DNA of 64,000 nt from Ferrimonas balearica (GTDB lineage: Bacteria; Pseudomonadota; Gammaproteobacteria; Enterobacterales; Shewanellaceae). Both the position numbers and the translations under genes were made by a program. The stretch spans positions 372,001 through 436,000 of the forward strand of contig NZ_JAHVHV010000002.1 in assembly GCF_019802085.1 (NCBI RefSeq), written 5' to 3'. Positions 62,992 through 64,000 of this stretch are shown here, one piece after another (position 1 is the first letter of the stretch; each line of letters begins with the position of its first letter). Below the pieces are notes generated by a model. That model was not told the DNA's origin. It did not search any database and saw only the letters and a program-made list of their open reading frames with translations.

Positions 62992-64000
62992 TCGAGTACG
63001 AGAGGCAATCCGCGAAGGGATGCTCGCGGTTGAGCTCCCTCTTCCGATGACCGCCTCGGAGTGGGCAGACGAGAATTATTACCTGAGCGCCGAATCGACA
63101 TACCTCGAGGGGCGATGGAAAACCCTCTGTTGGCAAGTCGCCATTCTCAACGCGATGGGCAACGACTCGATTGACGTCGTCAACCTGGTGAAGTCGGCGC
63201 GGGTTGGATATACCCAGATGATCAAAGCGGCTTGCGCTTACATGGTGGCAAGCAAACAACGCAATCAGATGATACTTCAGCCGACGGACGGAGCCGCCGA
63301 CGACTTCATGAAGTCTCATGTCGACACCATGATTCGAGACGTCCCGGCAGTACGAACGCTGTCGCCCTGGTACGGCAAGAAGCATCCCGACAACACTCTC
63401 AACGCGAAGAAGTTCAGCAACCGTCGCCAACTCTGGTGTCTGGGTGGCGCGACGGCAAAGAACTATCGCGAAAAGTCCTTGGACACCATCGTTTATGACG
63501 AGCTCGCGGCGTTTGCGCCAGATGTCGAAAAGGAAGGTTCGCCGACGTTCCTCGGGGATAAGCGTCTCGAGGGTTCGGTCTTCCGCAAGTCGATTCGAGG
63601 GTCAACCCCGAAGGTTCGAGGCGAGTGCCAAATCGAGCGAGCGGCTTCCGAGTCTGGGATGGTCCTTCGCTACTGGGTGCCCTGCCCTCACTGCGGGGAG
63701 CATCAAGCTCTGAAATGGGGCGGTAAAGACGCCGACCATGGGATCAAGTGGGAAGACGGCGAGCCTGATACCGCCGCTTATCTCTGTGAACATTGCGGCG
63801 CTCTGGGGAGCTATGCCCAATGGATTCCCCTGTTCAAAGAGGGCTACTGGCTAGACGACAAAGCCAATGTGAGAACGGTCGACGGAATCGACTGGTTCAC
63901 CAGGGAGCTAGAGCCGATTAAGGCACCGCTCGCAGTGACGTTCCATATCTGGACGGCGTATTCGTCGTTCACCAGTTGGACCCGCATCGTTCAAGAGTGG
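62963..64000 (+). CDS. Terminase large subunit (lambda gpA-like), partial
   Basis: 346 residues are visible before the window edge. The TTG start at 62963 has GAGGA at the correct spacing and overlaps the small-subunit gene by 29 bp. Lambda gpA-like features include KSARVGYTQM (78-87, Walker A-like), VYDELAAF (about 177-184) and the zinc-ribbon CPHC (241-244) with CEHC (275-278). It packages DNA by ATP-driven translocation and cuts cos. Confidence 0.9.
   Translation, partial: MITSGTIQLSRVREAIREGMLAVELPLPMTASEWADENYYLSAESTYLEGRWKTLCWQVAILNAMGNDSIDVVNLVKSARVGYTQMIKAACAYMVASKQRNQMILQPTDGAADDFMKSHVDTMIRDVPAVRTLSPWYGKKHPDNTLNAKKFSNRRQLWCLGGATAKNYREKSLDTIVYDELAAFAPDVEKEGSPTFLGDKRLEGSVFRKSIRGSTPKVRGECQIERAASESGMVLRYWVPCPHCGEHQALKWGGKDADHGIKWEDGEPDTAAYLCEHCGALGSYAQWIPLFKEGYWLDDKANVRTVDGIDWFTRELEPIKAPLAVTFHIWTAYSSFTSWTRIVQEW

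Larger units (their letters stand above)
48400..64000. mobile_element. Lambda-type prophage (left part, continues past window)
   Basis: Integrase, excisionase, repressor, PrimPol, resolvase, endolysin and lambda-like terminase genes follow one another with a clear change in codon use from the host. The left edge is placed between the rhlE promoter and the integrase 3' end. The right edge is outside the window. The terminase genes and order int-xis...repressor/replication...lysis-terminase give a lambda-like siphovirus plan. Confidence 0.93.

Overview
The window looks like chromosome of a GC-rich marine-type gammaproteobacterium. The host part, about 1 to 48,400, uses G/C-ending codons heavily. 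It shows familiar gammaproteobacterial neighbourhoods: anmK / M23 peptidase / tyrS, epd-pgk-fba, xerD-dsbC-recJ, and trmN6 next to srmB. A member of the Shewanella/Ferrimonas/Aeromonas neighbourhood is plausible, with Ferrimonas favoured by GC content. That is inference from gene order and composition, not from a marker gene. No rRNA, tRNA or CRISPR array was recognised.

Host layout. 1-9.0 kb: edge of a membrane sensor, chromate transporter, MgtE Mg2+ transporter, anmK with a murein endopeptidase, tyrS, a hexapeptide acetyltransferase, and a TDT transporter divergent from a LysR regulator. 10-14.7 kb: acyl-CoA dehydrogenase, CvfB, a K+-channel-like protein and an RsuA-family pseudouridine synthase. 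14.8-18.3 kb: glycolytic cluster epd-pgk-fba with twin hairpins before fba. 18.4-23.5 kb: outer membrane DUF481 protein, a PAS sensor with a degenerate GGDEF domain, srmB and trmN6. 23.8-29.9 kb: brnQ followed by a tandem duplication of its own 3' end and terminator, then an RND pump operon. 30-34.5 kb: xerD-dsbC-recJ and an SDR. 34.5-48.3 kb: orphan ParA, a tyrosine phosphatase, M20 hydrolase, DMT exporter, ggt, Lrp regulator, YjeH exporter, TonB-like protein, CDF transporter, rsuA, small secreted proteins, a TANGO2-like protein, a thioesterase and rhlE.

From about 48.4 kb to the right edge lies a lambda-type prophage inserted upstream of the rhlE promoter. Codon use shifts there (more TCG, GTC and CTCGAG-like runs, lower GC). 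The leftward arm carries integrase, excisionase, a DUF669 protein with a Sak4-like ATPase, and a repressor. The rightward arm carries a PrimPol-helicase fusion, a GGTTA iteron array (candidate origin), a PDDEXK resolvase and a candidate late regulator. After these come a lysis cassette with an M15 endolysin, a methyltransferase gene with an internal deletion, a PAPS-reductase-like enzyme, a tail-fibre-like gene and a gpZ-like gene. Three exported proteins, a candidate cos region and a Nu1/gpA-type terminase complete it, the terminase being cut by the window edge. The most unusual part is the roughly 6 kb between endolysin and terminase, where lambda has only Rz and a few small genes.
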